Source of the DNA: Bacteriovoracaceae bacterium
GTDB lineage: Bacteria > Bdellovibrionota > Bacteriovoracia > Bacteriovoracales > Bacteriovoracaceae
Length of the DNA: 53,716 nucleotides
Direction: 5' to 3'
Assembly: GCA_016786485.1 (NCBI GenBank)
Contig: JAEUWD010000005.1
Coordinates: 1-53,716 of the forward strand
A program made the position numbers and the translations under genes. This document shows positions 30,166-39,032 of the stretch, one piece after another; the first letter of the stretch is position 1, and every line of letters begins with the position of its first letter. Below the pieces are notes generated by a model. The model did no database searches. It saw only the letters and a program-made list of their open reading frames with translations, and had not been told where the DNA came from.

Positions 30166-31516
30166 AATGCATCTCCTTCACACTACGATGTTTAGAAAGT
30201 GTACCTTTTGAAATTTTTAAATATTGAGCCGCACTCGTGAGATTTTTGCATTTTTTTAAGGCAAACTCTTTAGCTAGTTCACTCATGAGGCGAACAAATT
30301 CATCATACGATTGATTTTCTAAATAAGAAATTTGAGCATCAGTGAGAACGGGACTTTGGGTATTTTGCTCATGATGCTGAATATGGGCAGGTAAATGTTC
30401 TTTGGTCACCACTCCTAATGAATGCACAAACCAATCTTCCACCAGTGCTTCAAGCTCGCGAGTATTCCCATTTTTCCATGAATATTTTTTTAAACACGCC
30501 ATAGCATCATCTGTCACTAGTGTTGCTCGTTCTTGTCCAAAATATTTTTTTAGCAAGCCTTCAACTTGGAGTGGAATATCTTGGGGACGTAAGCGAAGAG
30601 GTATCAACTTGATTTGAAAAACTTGTAATCTGAAATAAAGATCGTCTTTAAATTTACCTTGCTTGATATAATCATCTAGATATTCACGAGAAGCGCAAAT
30701 GATTCTGACATCGATTTTGATTTTTTTATCACTTCCGACTGGTGAAATCATACCATCTTCAATCGCTGTGAGTAGAGCTTGTTGAGCACTTATACTTAAA
30801 AGATGAATTTCATCCAGAAATAGTAATCCGCCATTGGCTTGTTCAAAGACACCTTTGTGATTTTTATCTGCACCTGTAAAGGCTCCCTTCACATGGCCAA
30901 AAAGTTCTGACATTAAAGTCGATTCGTTTAAAGCGGCACAGTTAATTTTGATAAAGGGTCCCAGTGGATTGATGGTTTGATTAATAATATCTGCCACCAA
31001 CATTTTACCCGTACCAGATTCCCCAGTAATAAGAACTGGTTTATGAGAAAGTGCGATTTTTTTAATGATCGAAAGTTGGCCGAGCGAGTTAATATCTTGA
31101 GTAAGGTAATTTTTTCGAATTAGTTCATCAATTTGTTTTTCTTTTTTTAAGAGTGAGAATTTTTTCATCACTCGATGGATGTTTTCTTCAGTCGCCGGCT
31201 TAATAAAGTAGTCGCGACAGCCAGCGGAGTAAGCAGACATAATAATATTTTGTTCTTCATGGGAGCTGATAACCACACTGTAGTAACCCTTTTGAGCGGC
31301 CAATTTGGTGAGGTAAATACCTGCAAGCTTTTGATTCATCTCCATATCAAAGAAGCAAATATCAAAATTTTTCTGACTCATGAGAAGTGCTTCACCACTA
31401 CTTTGGCCATTGGCAGTGGTGACTTTGCCATAAAAACTTAAGTAGTGGGCCAATAACCCACGCCAGACATCGTCATCGTCAACTAAGAGTATTTCGAGTG
31501 GTTGGGTCTTTATCAT
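30155..31516 (-). CDS. NtrC-family sigma-54-dependent response regulator
   Basis: 453 residues. A receiver domain (1-120) has the acidic pocket DDDD (13-16) and phospho-acceptor Asp57 in FFDMEM. The AAA+ domain has GESGTGK (Walker A), the intact sigma-54 contact loop GAFTGA, LLFLDEIHLL (Walker B) and FRLQVFQIKLIPLRLRPQDI. A short helix-turn-helix (SAAQYLKISKGTLSKHRS) ends the protein. It activates transcription by sigma-54 polymerase when phosphorylated; the partner kinase is not in the window. It diverges from an OmpR-type regulator and shares its promoter region. Confidence 0.95.
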   Translation of the reverse strand: MIKTQPLEILLVDDDDVWRGLLAHYLSFYGKVTTANGQSSGEALLMSQKNFDICFFDMEMNQKLAGIYLTKLAAQKGYYSVVISSHEEQNIIMSAYSAGCRDYFIKPATEENIHRVMKKFSLLKKEKQIDELIRKNYLTQDINSLGQLSIIKKIALSHKPVLITGESGTGKMLVADIINQTINPLGPFIKINCAALNESTLMSELFGHVKGAFTGADKNHKGVFEQANGGLLFLDEIHLLSISAQQALLTAIEDGMISPVGSDKKIKIDVRIICASREYLDDYIKQGKFKDDLYFRLQVFQIKLIPLRLRPQDIPLQVEGLLKKYFGQERATLVTDDAMACLKKYSWKNGNTRELEALVEDWFVHSLGVVTKEHLPAHIQHHEQNTQSPVLTDAQISYLENQSYDEFVRLMSELAKEFALKKCKNLTSAAQYLKISKGTLSKHRSVKEMHYVT

Positions 31517-31534
31517 GCGGGCAACTTGCCACGA

Positions 31535-31574
31535 TTGTTTCCCTAGGGAAACAAAATTATTTATGCAGGGAAAC
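31535..31574. promoter_or_regulatory. 20-bp perfect palindrome plus third half-site between two divergent regulators
   Basis: TTGTTTCCCTAGGGAAACAA (31535-31554) is fully palindromic. The half-site AGGGAAAC recurs at 31567-31574, exactly 22 bp (two helical turns) from its copy at 31545. Such three-half-site layouts bind a dimer plus a further subunit; autoregulation by one of the flanking regulators is likely. Confidence 0.72.
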
Positions 31575-31600
31575 TTTTACAACGCAAGAAGTCTTATAAA

Positions 31601-31630
31601 TTGCCTAAACAGCATAAAAGCGAGTACACT
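31601..31630 (+). promoter_or_regulatory. Promoter of the OmpR-type regulator operon
   Basis: TTGCCT (31601-31606), an 18-bp spacer and TACACT (31625-31630) lie 7 nt before the ATG at 31638. The palindromic operator is immediately upstream. Confidence 0.45.
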
Positions 31631-31637
31631 GTAGGAA

Positions 31638-32321
31638 ATGAAGAAAGTATTAATTATTGATGACGACCCTTTAGTCTATAAGCTGTTTACACACATTTTT
31701 GAAAACAAGTTCAATATGAGTTTCGAAATGAGTGGTTTCAAAGCACTTGAACTGCTTAAAACTTACGATTTTGATTTTTGTGTTATCGATCTCAAATTGA
31801 TTGAGACCGATGGTTTTAAAATTTTAGAACAAATTAAACACGAAAATCTCAATCCCAAATGCCGTTTTTTTATTTTAACTGCGAGTGATTCTCTTGATGA
31901 TCAGATTCGCGGACAAGAATTAGGTATTGATGAATATATTCGCAAGCCAATTGCTCCACGTCTTATTCAAGCTGTGTTTAAAAAATATAGTGAAAAGCCA
32001 AAAATTTTCCAAAGTCACGAATTAACTTATAAGAGCTTGTCGGTGAACTCAGGACAAATGAAAGTTTTCTTAGAACAAGAAGAAATTAAGGAATTAACCA
32101 ATAGCGAATATCGAATTTTATTATTATTACTTAAAAATTTAGGTCAAATCTTTTCGCGCGAAGATATCTATCGAAATATTTCACGCAAACCTAGCACAAA
32201 TGTTGATCGCACTATCGATATGCACGTGAGTTCGCTTCGTAAAAAACTCAAATTTGCAGGTGAGTGGATCAAAACCAAACGTGGTCAGGGTTACTACTTC
32301 AGCGAAAGCGAAAAAAGCTAA
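31638..32321 (+). CDS. OmpR/PhoB-family response regulator
   Basis: 227 residues: receiver domain with DDD (8-10), Asp51 in CVIDLKL, Thr in ILTAS and Lys in YIRKPI; winged-helix DNA-binding domain with LTNSEYRILLLLLKNLGQIFSRE and RTIDMHVSSLRKKL. The kinase is not in the window. It is followed without a gap (TAATG overlap) by tcdA and then a TatD-like gene, an unusual operon for a regulator. Confidence 0.94.
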   Translation: MKKVLIIDDDPLVYKLFTHIFENKFNMSFEMSGFKALELLKTYDFDFCVIDLKLIETDGFKILEQIKHENLNPKCRFFILTASDSLDDQIRGQELGIDEYIRKPIAPRLIQAVFKKYSEKPKIFQSHELTYKSLSVNSGQMKVFLEQEEIKELTNSEYRILLLLLKNLGQIFSREDIYRNISRKPSTNVDRTIDMHVSSLRKKLKFAGEWIKTKRGQGYYFSESEKS

Positions 32322-33094
32322 TGAATCGTTTTGCTGGTATCGAACGTTTAATGGGGGCCAACTCGGTCCAACAGCTTTCAAAAAAACATATCATGTTAAT
32401 TGGAATTGGCGGTGTGGGCTCTTGGGTGGCCGAAGCTTTAGCTCGCAGTGGTGTAGGCAAGCTGACTTTAGTGGATATGGATGAAATTTGTGTCAGTAAT
32501 ATGAATCGTCAATTACATGCATTAGAAGATACGGTTGGTAAAAGCAAAATTGCTATTATGGCCGAAAGAATTAAAAAAATTAATCCCGAATGTACAGTGA
32601 ATGAAATTTTCGATTTTTTCACCATTAATACAGCGGAAAAAATTCTCGGAACGTCGATTGATTATGTGATTGATTGTATCGATAGTGTTCGCAGTAAATG
32701 TGATCTTATCGATCAGGCCAAGAAAAGAAAAATACCACTCATTGTTATCGGTGCTGCTGGTGGAAAATTTGATCCGACACAAATTTGTATCTCTGATTTA
32801 TCACAAACTAAAAATGACATGTTACTTACACGCATCCGCAAAAAACTGCGCCAAGACTATGCGTACCCGCGTGGAAATAAGAAATTTAAAATTCCATGCG
32901 TTTATTCGACAGAGTTAGCCGCGTATCAACAAAGTGATGGAAGCGTTTGCCAAAATAAAAAAACGAGTGAAAATACTAAGCTTGATTGCCAAACAGGATT
33001 AGGAACGGCCAGTTTTATTACGGGAACTTTTGCTTTTTTTGCTGTTTCGCATGTTCTTAAAGATTTAATTAAACATGACACTCACGTACGTTGA
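32321..33094 (+). CDS. tcdA: tRNA threonylcarbamoyladenosine dehydratase TcdA
   Basis: 257 residues starting MNRFAGIERL, the family's normal N-terminus; an ATG at 32264 would add 19 residues inside the previous gene and is rejected. The nucleotide-binding GIGGVGSWVAEALARSGVG (28-46) and the adenylation motif NMNRQLHAL are those of the ThiF/MoeB/TcdA (CsdL) group. TcdA cyclises t6A at tRNA position 37 with ATP. It overlaps the preceding stop by one base and the next gene by 20 bp. Confidence 0.92.
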   Translation: MNRFAGIERLMGANSVQQLSKKHIMLIGIGGVGSWVAEALARSGVGKLTLVDMDEICVSNMNRQLHALEDTVGKSKIAIMAERIKKINPECTVNEIFDFFTINTAEKILGTSIDYVIDCIDSVRSKCDLIDQAKKRKIPLIVIGAAGGKFDPTQICISDLSQTKNDMLLTRIRKKLRQDYAYPRGNKKFKIPCVYSTELAAYQQSDGSVCQNKKTSENTKLDCQTGLGTASFITGTFAFFAVSHVLKDLIKHDTHVR

Positions 33095-33737
33095 TATTCA
33101 TACTCATCATAAATATTCACAACGAAAAGACGTTGAAAGTATTATCAATTCGGATTATTTTTTAAGTGGGAAAACACCAGAACAAAATCATACCGTCGGT
33201 TTACATCCTTGGTGGATTGAGAAGGTGGATGTCACTTGGAAAACACAACTGACGCAACTCTTATCCAAACCGTATTGTTTAGGATTAGGTGAAATTGGCC
33301 TGGATTATTTCATTGAATTCGATCGCAAAATTCAGGCTGAAGTTTGTCTTACTCAATTGGAAATGGCCAAGAAATTTAAAATACTAAGAATTGTTTTTCA
33401 TTGTGTAAGGGCCTATTCAGATTTGTATAAGCTGATTAAAGAAAGCGGGTATTCTGGCAAGTGCCTCTTGCACGATTTTAATGGTAATGAGCATGAGTTA
33501 AAACAATTTCTCAAACTCGACTGCTATTTTGGGTTTGGAGCAAAGTTATTTAAAATGGAAAGTAAAACACGAAATCTTATAAATTTGGTGCCGTTAGAGC
33601 GAATGTTTCTGGAAACTGATGAGCAAGATAACATTACCATTGAACAGATCTATCATGAAGCTTCTCAACTTCGAAAAATCGAACCGAATGTTTTCGCCAC
33701 ATCTTTATTAGAAAATTATCAAATATTTACCAGATGA
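33075..33737 (+). CDS. TatD-family metal-dependent hydrolase
   Basis: 220 residues, somewhat short for TatD (about 260). Metal ligands are visible: DIHTHH, GEIGLDY, IVFHCVRA, LLHDFNG and FLETDEQD. TatD proteins act as magnesium-dependent nucleases or repair exonucleases. The start lies within the 3' end of tcdA, so the two are probably translated together. Confidence 0.88.
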   Translation: MTLTYVDIHTHHKYSQRKDVESIINSDYFLSGKTPEQNHTVGLHPWWIEKVDVTWKTQLTQLLSKPYCLGLGEIGLDYFIEFDRKIQAEVCLTQLEMAKKFKILRIVFHCVRAYSDLYKLIKESGYSGKCLLHDFNGNEHELKQFLKLDCYFGFGAKLFKMESKTRNLINLVPLERMFLETDEQDNITIEQIYHEASQLRKIEPNVFATSLLENYQIFTR

Positions 33738-33741
33738 TCTT

Positions 33742-33770
33742 TTGACGCAAATTAAAAGCTGTGAAATACT
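33742..33770 (+). promoter_or_regulatory. Promoter of the 610-residue unknown gene
   Basis: TTGACG (33742-33747), a 17-bp spacer and AATACT (33765-33770) lie 21 nt before the ATG at 33792. It would separate that gene from the upstream tcdA operon. Confidence 0.5.
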
Positions 33771-33791
33771 TATTGTGAAGGCCAAATCAAT

Positions 33792-35624
33792 ATGAAAATG
33801 ATTTTCAATTTATTAACTCTACTCATTATCGTTGTTGCGATGGTTGTAGGTTCTCATTGGAAAATTTTATCTGAATCTGACAAAGCTTTAAAACAAGGCA
33901 CGACTTTTTTTGGTTACACCTATAAAAAAACTTCTGAACAAATCGATTTTTGGGAATCAACTGTTACATATGAAATTGAAATCCCCAATATGCAAAAAAA
34001 GTATCAGGTCAATGGAACGATTAAAACGTTTGAAGGATCTGAAATTCCACTCACACTTCATTATAAAATTACGACCGATAGCGGGGCCTACGATATTCTT
34101 AATCACTTAGAGTTTCGTTCGCAAATTAGTATCTATGGCGACGTGATAACCAGTCTGACGAAATCAGGTTTCAAATACGAAGGTCAAGAAAAGGAGATCG
34201 GGATTGGTGATATCAAGATCGAACAAGACTTGGCCATTACACTGGATGACCTGTTGAATGGCTTTTCGACTTTCAATCCATGGGGGAATGAACTTAAAAT
34301 AAAGCTAAATAAAATTTCAATGAGTAATAAACCTAAGTCGCAAGTCATTAGTTTGAAGTCATTTGAAACAATTTTTAAACAACGTAGAGATGCTAATTTA
34401 ACTTTAGAATTAGAAAGTTCTATCAAAGATGGTATCGTCACTGAAAAGGAATTAAAAACCTGGGATATTTCATATATTAAAACTAAAACTAAAGTAGGTG
34501 AGATTTCACCTACAATGCTCCAGGCTTTACTTCAGAAAAAAGAAAAAGATTTGCTCAAGCTTTTCCCAGGAACAATAGAGTTTAACCAAGAATTTGTTCT
34601 TGAACTTTTGAGTAATGAAAAATTTATTTTAGGTTTGACGTTCAAGGGTAAGAAGGGTGATGACTTAGATGAGTTTATTACGAGTTCAAGTGGTAAATTC
34701 AATTTACAAATTCCTAGACCTTACTTAGAAAACTTTTTGACTGCTCATTTTGAGTCAAAATTTAAAAAAATGAATGATGTTAAGACCGACACTGATTACA
34801 GTGGCGTTATGAAAGACTTAAGCATTTATTTTACAGATGAAATGATTAAAGAAGGCCACTTCAGTAGCGAAAATGGAAATATCAAAATTGAGATGCGCTT
34901 AAAAGAAGGACTTCTTATTAGCAATGATAAACGGCTCACTCCATCTGTTGTGAATCAAATCTTCTATCGAATATTGCATGAAAAATTAGATGCTTCACTC
35001 AAGAAAATGGGTCACCCTAAATATCAACTCACTTTATTTGACGAAAGCCTCGATCTTTTCAAGATTTTTGAAAAGGCGGAATTAGAAGTTAAGACATTAA
35101 GACCCGAATCATCGACTGATGCCAAAATAGTTTCCACACCAGAACCATCTAAACCAGAAGCTAAAGTGACAGTTGAAAAAACAGAAGAGGTAGTCGAGGC
35201 AGCAATGACCAAATCAACCAAATCGCAAATCGACGAGGGTCATCTCCGACATACTAAAACATTATCCAAGTCTATTCCTGTAAAGAGGCAAAAGCTTTTT
35301 AATAATCAGTATTCTGGAATTTGGTACGACAAGAATAAGCCTAATCTGAAGTTTCATTTTTACCGTGGTAAAAATGGTTTATTTTATTCAGAAATTGTGA
35401 TGATGGAGGACAAGGGTAAGGTCACACCTCCGACGCTGTTGATTTATTTAAATGAAGGTGGTTACCGCGCGACTTACCCGGTGATTGAGCAACAGTATCA
35501 TTTCCAGTTAGAACCTAACAAAATTCAGTATCAGTTATCGAATGCTAAAGGTGTACTTGAGAAAGATCAAACCCATGAAGCGAAGATTATTGATAAGTTT
35601 TTTGCTTTAAGAAAATTGAAATAA
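33792..35624 (+). CDS. Large membrane-anchored protein of unknown function
   Basis: 610 residues, not recognised. A single hydrophobic segment (about 4-22) anchors it or is a signal peptide. Residues about 40-435 look like a long beta-rich domain (KYQVNGTIKTFEG, EFRSQISIYGDV, KFNLQIPRPYLENFL). A Pro/Glu/Lys-rich linker (about 435-500) follows, then a separate C-terminal domain beginning FNNQYSGIWYDKNKPNLKFHF, perhaps a small lipocalin-like barrel. The anchored layout recalls AsmA- or YdgA (DUF945)-type periplasmic proteins, but I cannot assign a family. GAAGG lies 11-15 nt before the ATG. Confidence 0.75.
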   Translation: MKMIFNLLTLLIIVVAMVVGSHWKILSESDKALKQGTTFFGYTYKKTSEQIDFWESTVTYEIEIPNMQKKYQVNGTIKTFEGSEIPLTLHYKITTDSGAYDILNHLEFRSQISIYGDVITSLTKSGFKYEGQEKEIGIGDIKIEQDLAITLDDLLNGFSTFNPWGNELKIKLNKISMSNKPKSQVISLKSFETIFKQRRDANLTLELESSIKDGIVTEKELKTWDISYIKTKTKVGEISPTMLQALLQKKEKDLLKLFPGTIEFNQEFVLELLSNEKFILGLTFKGKKGDDLDEFITSSSGKFNLQIPRPYLENFLTAHFESKFKKMNDVKTDTDYSGVMKDLSIYFTDEMIKEGHFSSENGNIKIEMRLKEGLLISNDKRLTPSVVNQIFYRILHEKLDASLKKMGHPKYQLTLFDESLDLFKIFEKAELEVKTLRPESSTDAKIVSTPEPSKPEAKVTVEKTEEVVEAAMTKSTKSQIDEGHLRHTKTLSKSIPVKRQKLFNNQYSGIWYDKNKPNLKFHFYRGKNGLFYSEIVMMEDKGKVTPPTLLIYLNEGGYRATYPVIEQQYHFQLEPNKIQYQLSNAKGVLEKDQTHEAKIIDKFFALRKLK

Positions 35625-35625
35625 T

Positions 35626-35913
35626 TTAAGCGACTTGATCAAAATCATCTTTACCTTTGTTGGGTAAAGAATACAATTTGTCCTGCTTTTTTTGATTTTT
35701 CTTATAGGTGAAGTTGATAAGTGCTAAGCTGATTCCCATCATCGGTATTGCTAATAATAAACCACCAAAAAAACCGGCGAGTAGACAGAAAAATCCCGCG
35801 AAACATCCTAATGGTAAAAGTTTTCTTTTTTTAGCGAAGTAGATGGTATAAGCACAAGTTGGTACGCCAGCTAAAATAACGGCACCAAAAAATAAAGAAT
35901 ACTGTTCAAGCAT
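35626..35913 (-). CDS. Small integral membrane protein
   Basis: 95 residues with two to three membrane helices (about 7-26, 34-52 and 54-68) and a charged lysine-rich tail (NKGKDDFDQVA). No family recognised. GGAGTCATT before the ATG is a good ribosome site. Confidence 0.65.
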   Translation of the reverse strand: MLEQYSLFFGAVILAGVPTCAYTIYFAKKRKLLPLGCFAGFFCLLAGFFGGLLLAIPMMGISLALINFTYKKNQKKQDKLYSLPNKGKDDFDQVA

Positions 35914-35953
35914 AATGACTCCACTAATATTATCGGAAATTGTTTAATCAACT

Positions 35954-36883
35954 TTAAAGGAATTGATGGGCGAAAGTGTATTGTAGCTGAATAAACTCTG
36001 CTTTTTGGTCTTGAGTTTTTTCGTCAGGATTAATGTTACTGGTGGTTCGTTGGGTTCCATTCCATTTTGCCCCAATTAGAAAACTGAACAGATGGTTTTC
36101 TGCGATATTCCATCGAATACCTGTAGCGAGCGAAAGCTCCATCGAACTTTGTGTCGTGTTCTCCATCGGTATGCCTGGAACTTTAAGTTTTTTCTCACCG
36201 ATTTGATCAATAACGAAACTTGAAAGAAGGGAAGAAGCCGGACGGAATTTATAGTTATGAATGAACTGTAGCGAATGATGATTTTGAACTGTATTCGTGG
36301 CAGGATCAAAAGTGATTGGAGTGGTGTAGATACGTATTTCTTTTTCTGAATTATGAATAAATTTATATGAGAATTGTAATTCGTGTTTAATGGTTACTTT
36401 TTTATTAACCAAGAGTAGTAACTCGGCGACATTTCCTCCATTGGCCACATTTCGTCGACTTCCAATTTCGATATGATCAGATTTTGGAGAAAAAGACAGT
36501 GCGATATCAAAATTAGCATAAGCGGGGTATTCCTCAATTACCCGATAGGAGACACCAATGGCCAATGGTGTAGCTCCGACACCTTGATCGGAAGCCATAC
36601 CATTCGAGCGAGTTATAAGCTTAGATTGATATCCGGTTTCAAAATAAAGATCGAATCGGTCCGTAATACCATAGTTTAATAAAAGCTTTTGTGTTTGCAA
36701 TTGAGATTCATTATGGGAATTGGTCATCGAAATCGTATTACTTTCTTGTCGCAAAAAATTTTGTGTGACTTGCACCCGAAATTCTTTTTCACTTGCTCTC
36801 CATCCTAAATCCTGAAGCTCATAAAAAAGCATACTGTGTGCAGGTGAAAAAATTAGTGAAAGAAATAGCTTAATAAATAGCAT
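35954..36883 (-). CDS. Outer-membrane beta-barrel protein
   Basis: 309 residues with a signal peptide (LFIKLFLSLIFSPAHS). The mature part alternates short amphipathic strands (FDLYFETGYQS, AIGVSYRV, HHSLQFIHNYKF, FSFLIGAKWN) and ends in phenylalanine-leucine (FAHQFL), typical of barrels inserted by the BAM machinery, although the last residue is not aromatic. Substrate or role unknown. It diverges from the second M14 carboxypeptidase. Confidence 0.78.
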   Translation of the reverse strand: MLFIKLFLSLIFSPAHSMLFYELQDLGWRASEKEFRVQVTQNFLRQESNTISMTNSHNESQLQTQKLLLNYGITDRFDLYFETGYQSKLITRSNGMASDQGVGATPLAIGVSYRVIEEYPAYANFDIALSFSPKSDHIEIGSRRNVANGGNVAELLLLVNKKVTIKHELQFSYKFIHNSEKEIRIYTTPITFDPATNTVQNHHSLQFIHNYKFRPASSLLSSFVIDQIGEKKLKVPGIPMENTTQSSMELSLATGIRWNIAENHLFSFLIGAKWNGTQRTTSNINPDEKTQDQKAEFIQLQYTFAHQFL

Positions 36884-37009
36884 TTAATCCCGACTGAAAA
36901 GATTTACTATGAATACATTTTCTTACTTCTGAATATATCTTGTTTAATCTGCTTCTCCAATTGGGAATGTCTTTCTAGAATAGAAGAATCTTCATAATAG
37001 GAGCCCATT

Positions 37010-38317
37010 TTGAAAATCATGATTTTCTTTTACCTTTTTTTGAGTCTTAATGTTTTTGCTTCTACCACGACGGAAAGTGTTTATGTTCAGGACCTGCGCT
37101 GGTTGTCGATTGTTTCACAATATCGCGAGCTGACAGTCGACCACGTTTCAAGTAGAGGTTTTGAATTATATGGACCGGTAGGTTTAAAACAATGGTTAAA
37201 AGATAATCGTGTGACTTATATTGACCTTGAGTTTTTTTCGCAAAAATTGAAAATGAATTCTTTGCAATATCCAACTTATGAACAAATTGCAGAGCGCTTA
37301 AAACAAGTTCAAAATCATTATCCTCATCTTGTTTCATTGAAAAGCATTGGTCGCTCGAACGAAGGGCGCGAATTATGGGTTATAAAAATTTCGGATAATG
37401 TGAATGTTGATGAAGTGGAGCCAGAATTTAAATATATTTCAAGTATGCATGGAGATGAAATTACTGGCCGCGAATTAATGCTGGAATTTATCGATGATCT
37501 CTTACGTAATTATGGACAAGATTCTTACGTTACAAGTCTTATCAACAATACCGAAATTTTTATTATGCCGTCGATGAATCCCGATGGCAGTTTTCATCAA
37601 AAAAGAGGAAATGCTCATTCTATCGATTTAAATAGAAATTTTCCAGATGTGAGAGATCCATCTTCTTACAAGACCACGAGAGAAATTGAAACCCAACTGG
37701 TCATGGCCTTTCAAGACAGTCGTAACTTTGTTTTATCCGCTAACTTTCATGGTGGAGCAGTTGTGGTGAATTATCCTTGGGACGCGACCTATGATCGCCA
37801 TCCGTTTGATACATTAGTGCAAGATCTCTCACTTGATTACGCCAGCCTTAATCCGGAAATGGATAGCTCGACAGAATTCCCAAGAGGTATCGTCAACGGT
37901 GCTGATTGGTATATCGTACGAGGTGGAATGCAGGATTGGAGTTACGCTTATTATGGTGACTTGCAATTGACCATCGAACTTTCTGAGCAGAAGTGGCCAG
38001 ATTATTCGATGATTGCTGGTTACTATCAAAGAAATCGTTCATCACTTTTTAAATATGCTGGCTTAACTCATCAGGGAGCAGGCTTTAAATTCACTCAAAG
38101 AGATGCGAGTGGATACGTCGAACTTTTCCGCCATGACGGCAATACCTTACAACCTTTAGGACGTTATCCTTATCGTCGTGGAGAGTTTTATAAAGTGCTT
38201 GAACCAGGTCGCTACACGATGAAAGTTTATAATTATCAACGAACTTTTTATCAAGAAGTGGTGGTTGAGGTTAAGGCCGAGACGATTGCACCCAACGGCA
38301 ATTACATTAGTTTATAA
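37010..38317 (+). CDS. Secreted M14 zinc carboxypeptidase (carboxypeptidase D/N/E-like)
   Basis: 435 residues. The TTG at 37010 is the likely start because AGGAG (36999-37003) is 6 nt away; the ATG at 37019 would be 15 nt away. A signal peptide (IFFYLFLSLNVFA) is followed by a prodomain (to about 85). Zinc ligands are in SSMHGDEITGRE and SANFHGGAVVVNYPWD; the catalytic glutamate is in LTIELSEQKWP. A C-terminal transthyretin-like domain (about 350-430) ends the protein. This is a different M14 branch from the carboxypeptidase at 27415. It may trim peptidoglycan peptides or proteins. Confidence 0.93.
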   Translation: MKIMIFFYLFLSLNVFASTTTESVYVQDLRWLSIVSQYRELTVDHVSSRGFELYGPVGLKQWLKDNRVTYIDLEFFSQKLKMNSLQYPTYEQIAERLKQVQNHYPHLVSLKSIGRSNEGRELWVIKISDNVNVDEVEPEFKYISSMHGDEITGRELMLEFIDDLLRNYGQDSYVTSLINNTEIFIMPSMNPDGSFHQKRGNAHSIDLNRNFPDVRDPSSYKTTREIETQLVMAFQDSRNFVLSANFHGGAVVVNYPWDATYDRHPFDTLVQDLSLDYASLNPEMDSSTEFPRGIVNGADWYIVRGGMQDWSYAYYGDLQLTIELSEQKWPDYSMIAGYYQRNRSSLFKYAGLTHQGAGFKFTQRDASGYVELFRHDGNTLQPLGRYPYRRGEFYKVLEPGRYTMKVYNYQRTFYQEVVVEVKAETIAPNGNYISL

Positions 38318-38974
38318 TGGTTTTTCGTGCCTGAAGAAAAGAATGCAGGTGTGAGGAATACGTTTATTATTAATTTCAATTTCTCCTACTAAATTTTTGG
38401 CCTGTGCCTTTGGATTCGCCCAAAGTGGTGGAATTTTATGTGCCTGTTTTGATAGTGGGTAATAAAAATGGCTTACTAGCGATAGGACCTTGGCCCTTTC
38501 ATACTTCGAATCAATAAACGGACTCTTGTGCGGATTTAACAAAGTTTGCCCCGCGGCCACACTGGCCCAGCCCCAATGCTTTTCCCATTCAGGGGCTTGG
38601 GTTGGACAAAGAAAATACTTTGAATATGCTGATTTTTCAGAAATGGCCGGAGCAAATTGACCAGGTTTCAGCACTACTTCAGGAATAGTTTTACCAAATT
38701 TTTTGGCCCAAGTCGGATGAGTTTCACCCATCTTTAAGCGGGCAACTACGCCCCATGCGATGGCCTCAAAGATTTCCGCTCCACGATCTGAGCATTCATT
38801 AGAAGCTTGATAATTGGTGGAAATACCTTCTGCCATGACCAAACGAGTGAGTAGCTCTTGATTGGAAATAGCCGCTTTTTGAATGGTTACCGTCGGGCTT
38901 TGCTTAGCAGTTTTCTCTAAACAAGTCGGAGTATCGGCCCAAGCATTCATCAATAAGGTTATGAATAAGAACAT
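38312..38974 (-). CDS. Secreted SleB-like putative cell-wall hydrolase
   Basis: 220 residues with a short signal peptide (LFITLLMNAWA). LLTRLVMAEGISTNY followed by EAIAWGVVARLKMG and VVLKPGQFAPA follows the order of SleB/CwlJ hydrolases: an active-site glutamate, a VVxNR-like helix and a QFS-like motif. Four cysteines (CLEK, NECSD, FLCPT, HTCIL) probably form two disulfides. The assignment is tentative. The 3' end overlaps the convergent carboxypeptidase gene by 6 bp. Confidence 0.65.
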   Translation of the reverse strand: MFLFITLLMNAWADTPTCLEKTAKQSPTVTIQKAAISNQELLTRLVMAEGISTNYQASNECSDRGAEIFEAIAWGVVARLKMGETHPTWAKKFGKTIPEVVLKPGQFAPAISEKSAYSKYFLCPTQAPEWEKHWGWASVAAGQTLLNPHKSPFIDSKYERAKVLSLVSHFYYPLSKQAHKIPPLWANPKAQAKNLVGEIEINNKRIPHTCILFFRHEKPL

Positions 38975-38997
38975 CTTTCCATCTTAGCCATTATTTC

Positions 38998-39026
38998 TTG
39001 CAGTGTCCAAAAAAATTGAATAAATA
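38998..39026 (+). promoter_or_regulatory. Promoter of trmH
   Basis: TTGCAG (38998-39003), a 17-bp spacer and TAAATA (39021-39026) lie 6 nt before the ATG. No ribosome site exists, which suggests a leaderless message. Confidence 0.5.
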
Positions 39027-39032
39027 TACCCC

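Noticed and set aside
31517..31536. Sigma-54 promoter before the NtrC-type gene (TGGCAAGTTGC on the minus strand)
   Set aside because: GG and GC elements are far too close; they need ten bases between them.
32264..32320. Earlier ATG for tcdA
   Set aside because: It lies inside the preceding regulator gene and adds 19 residues outside the family's N-terminus, which begins MNRFAGIERL.
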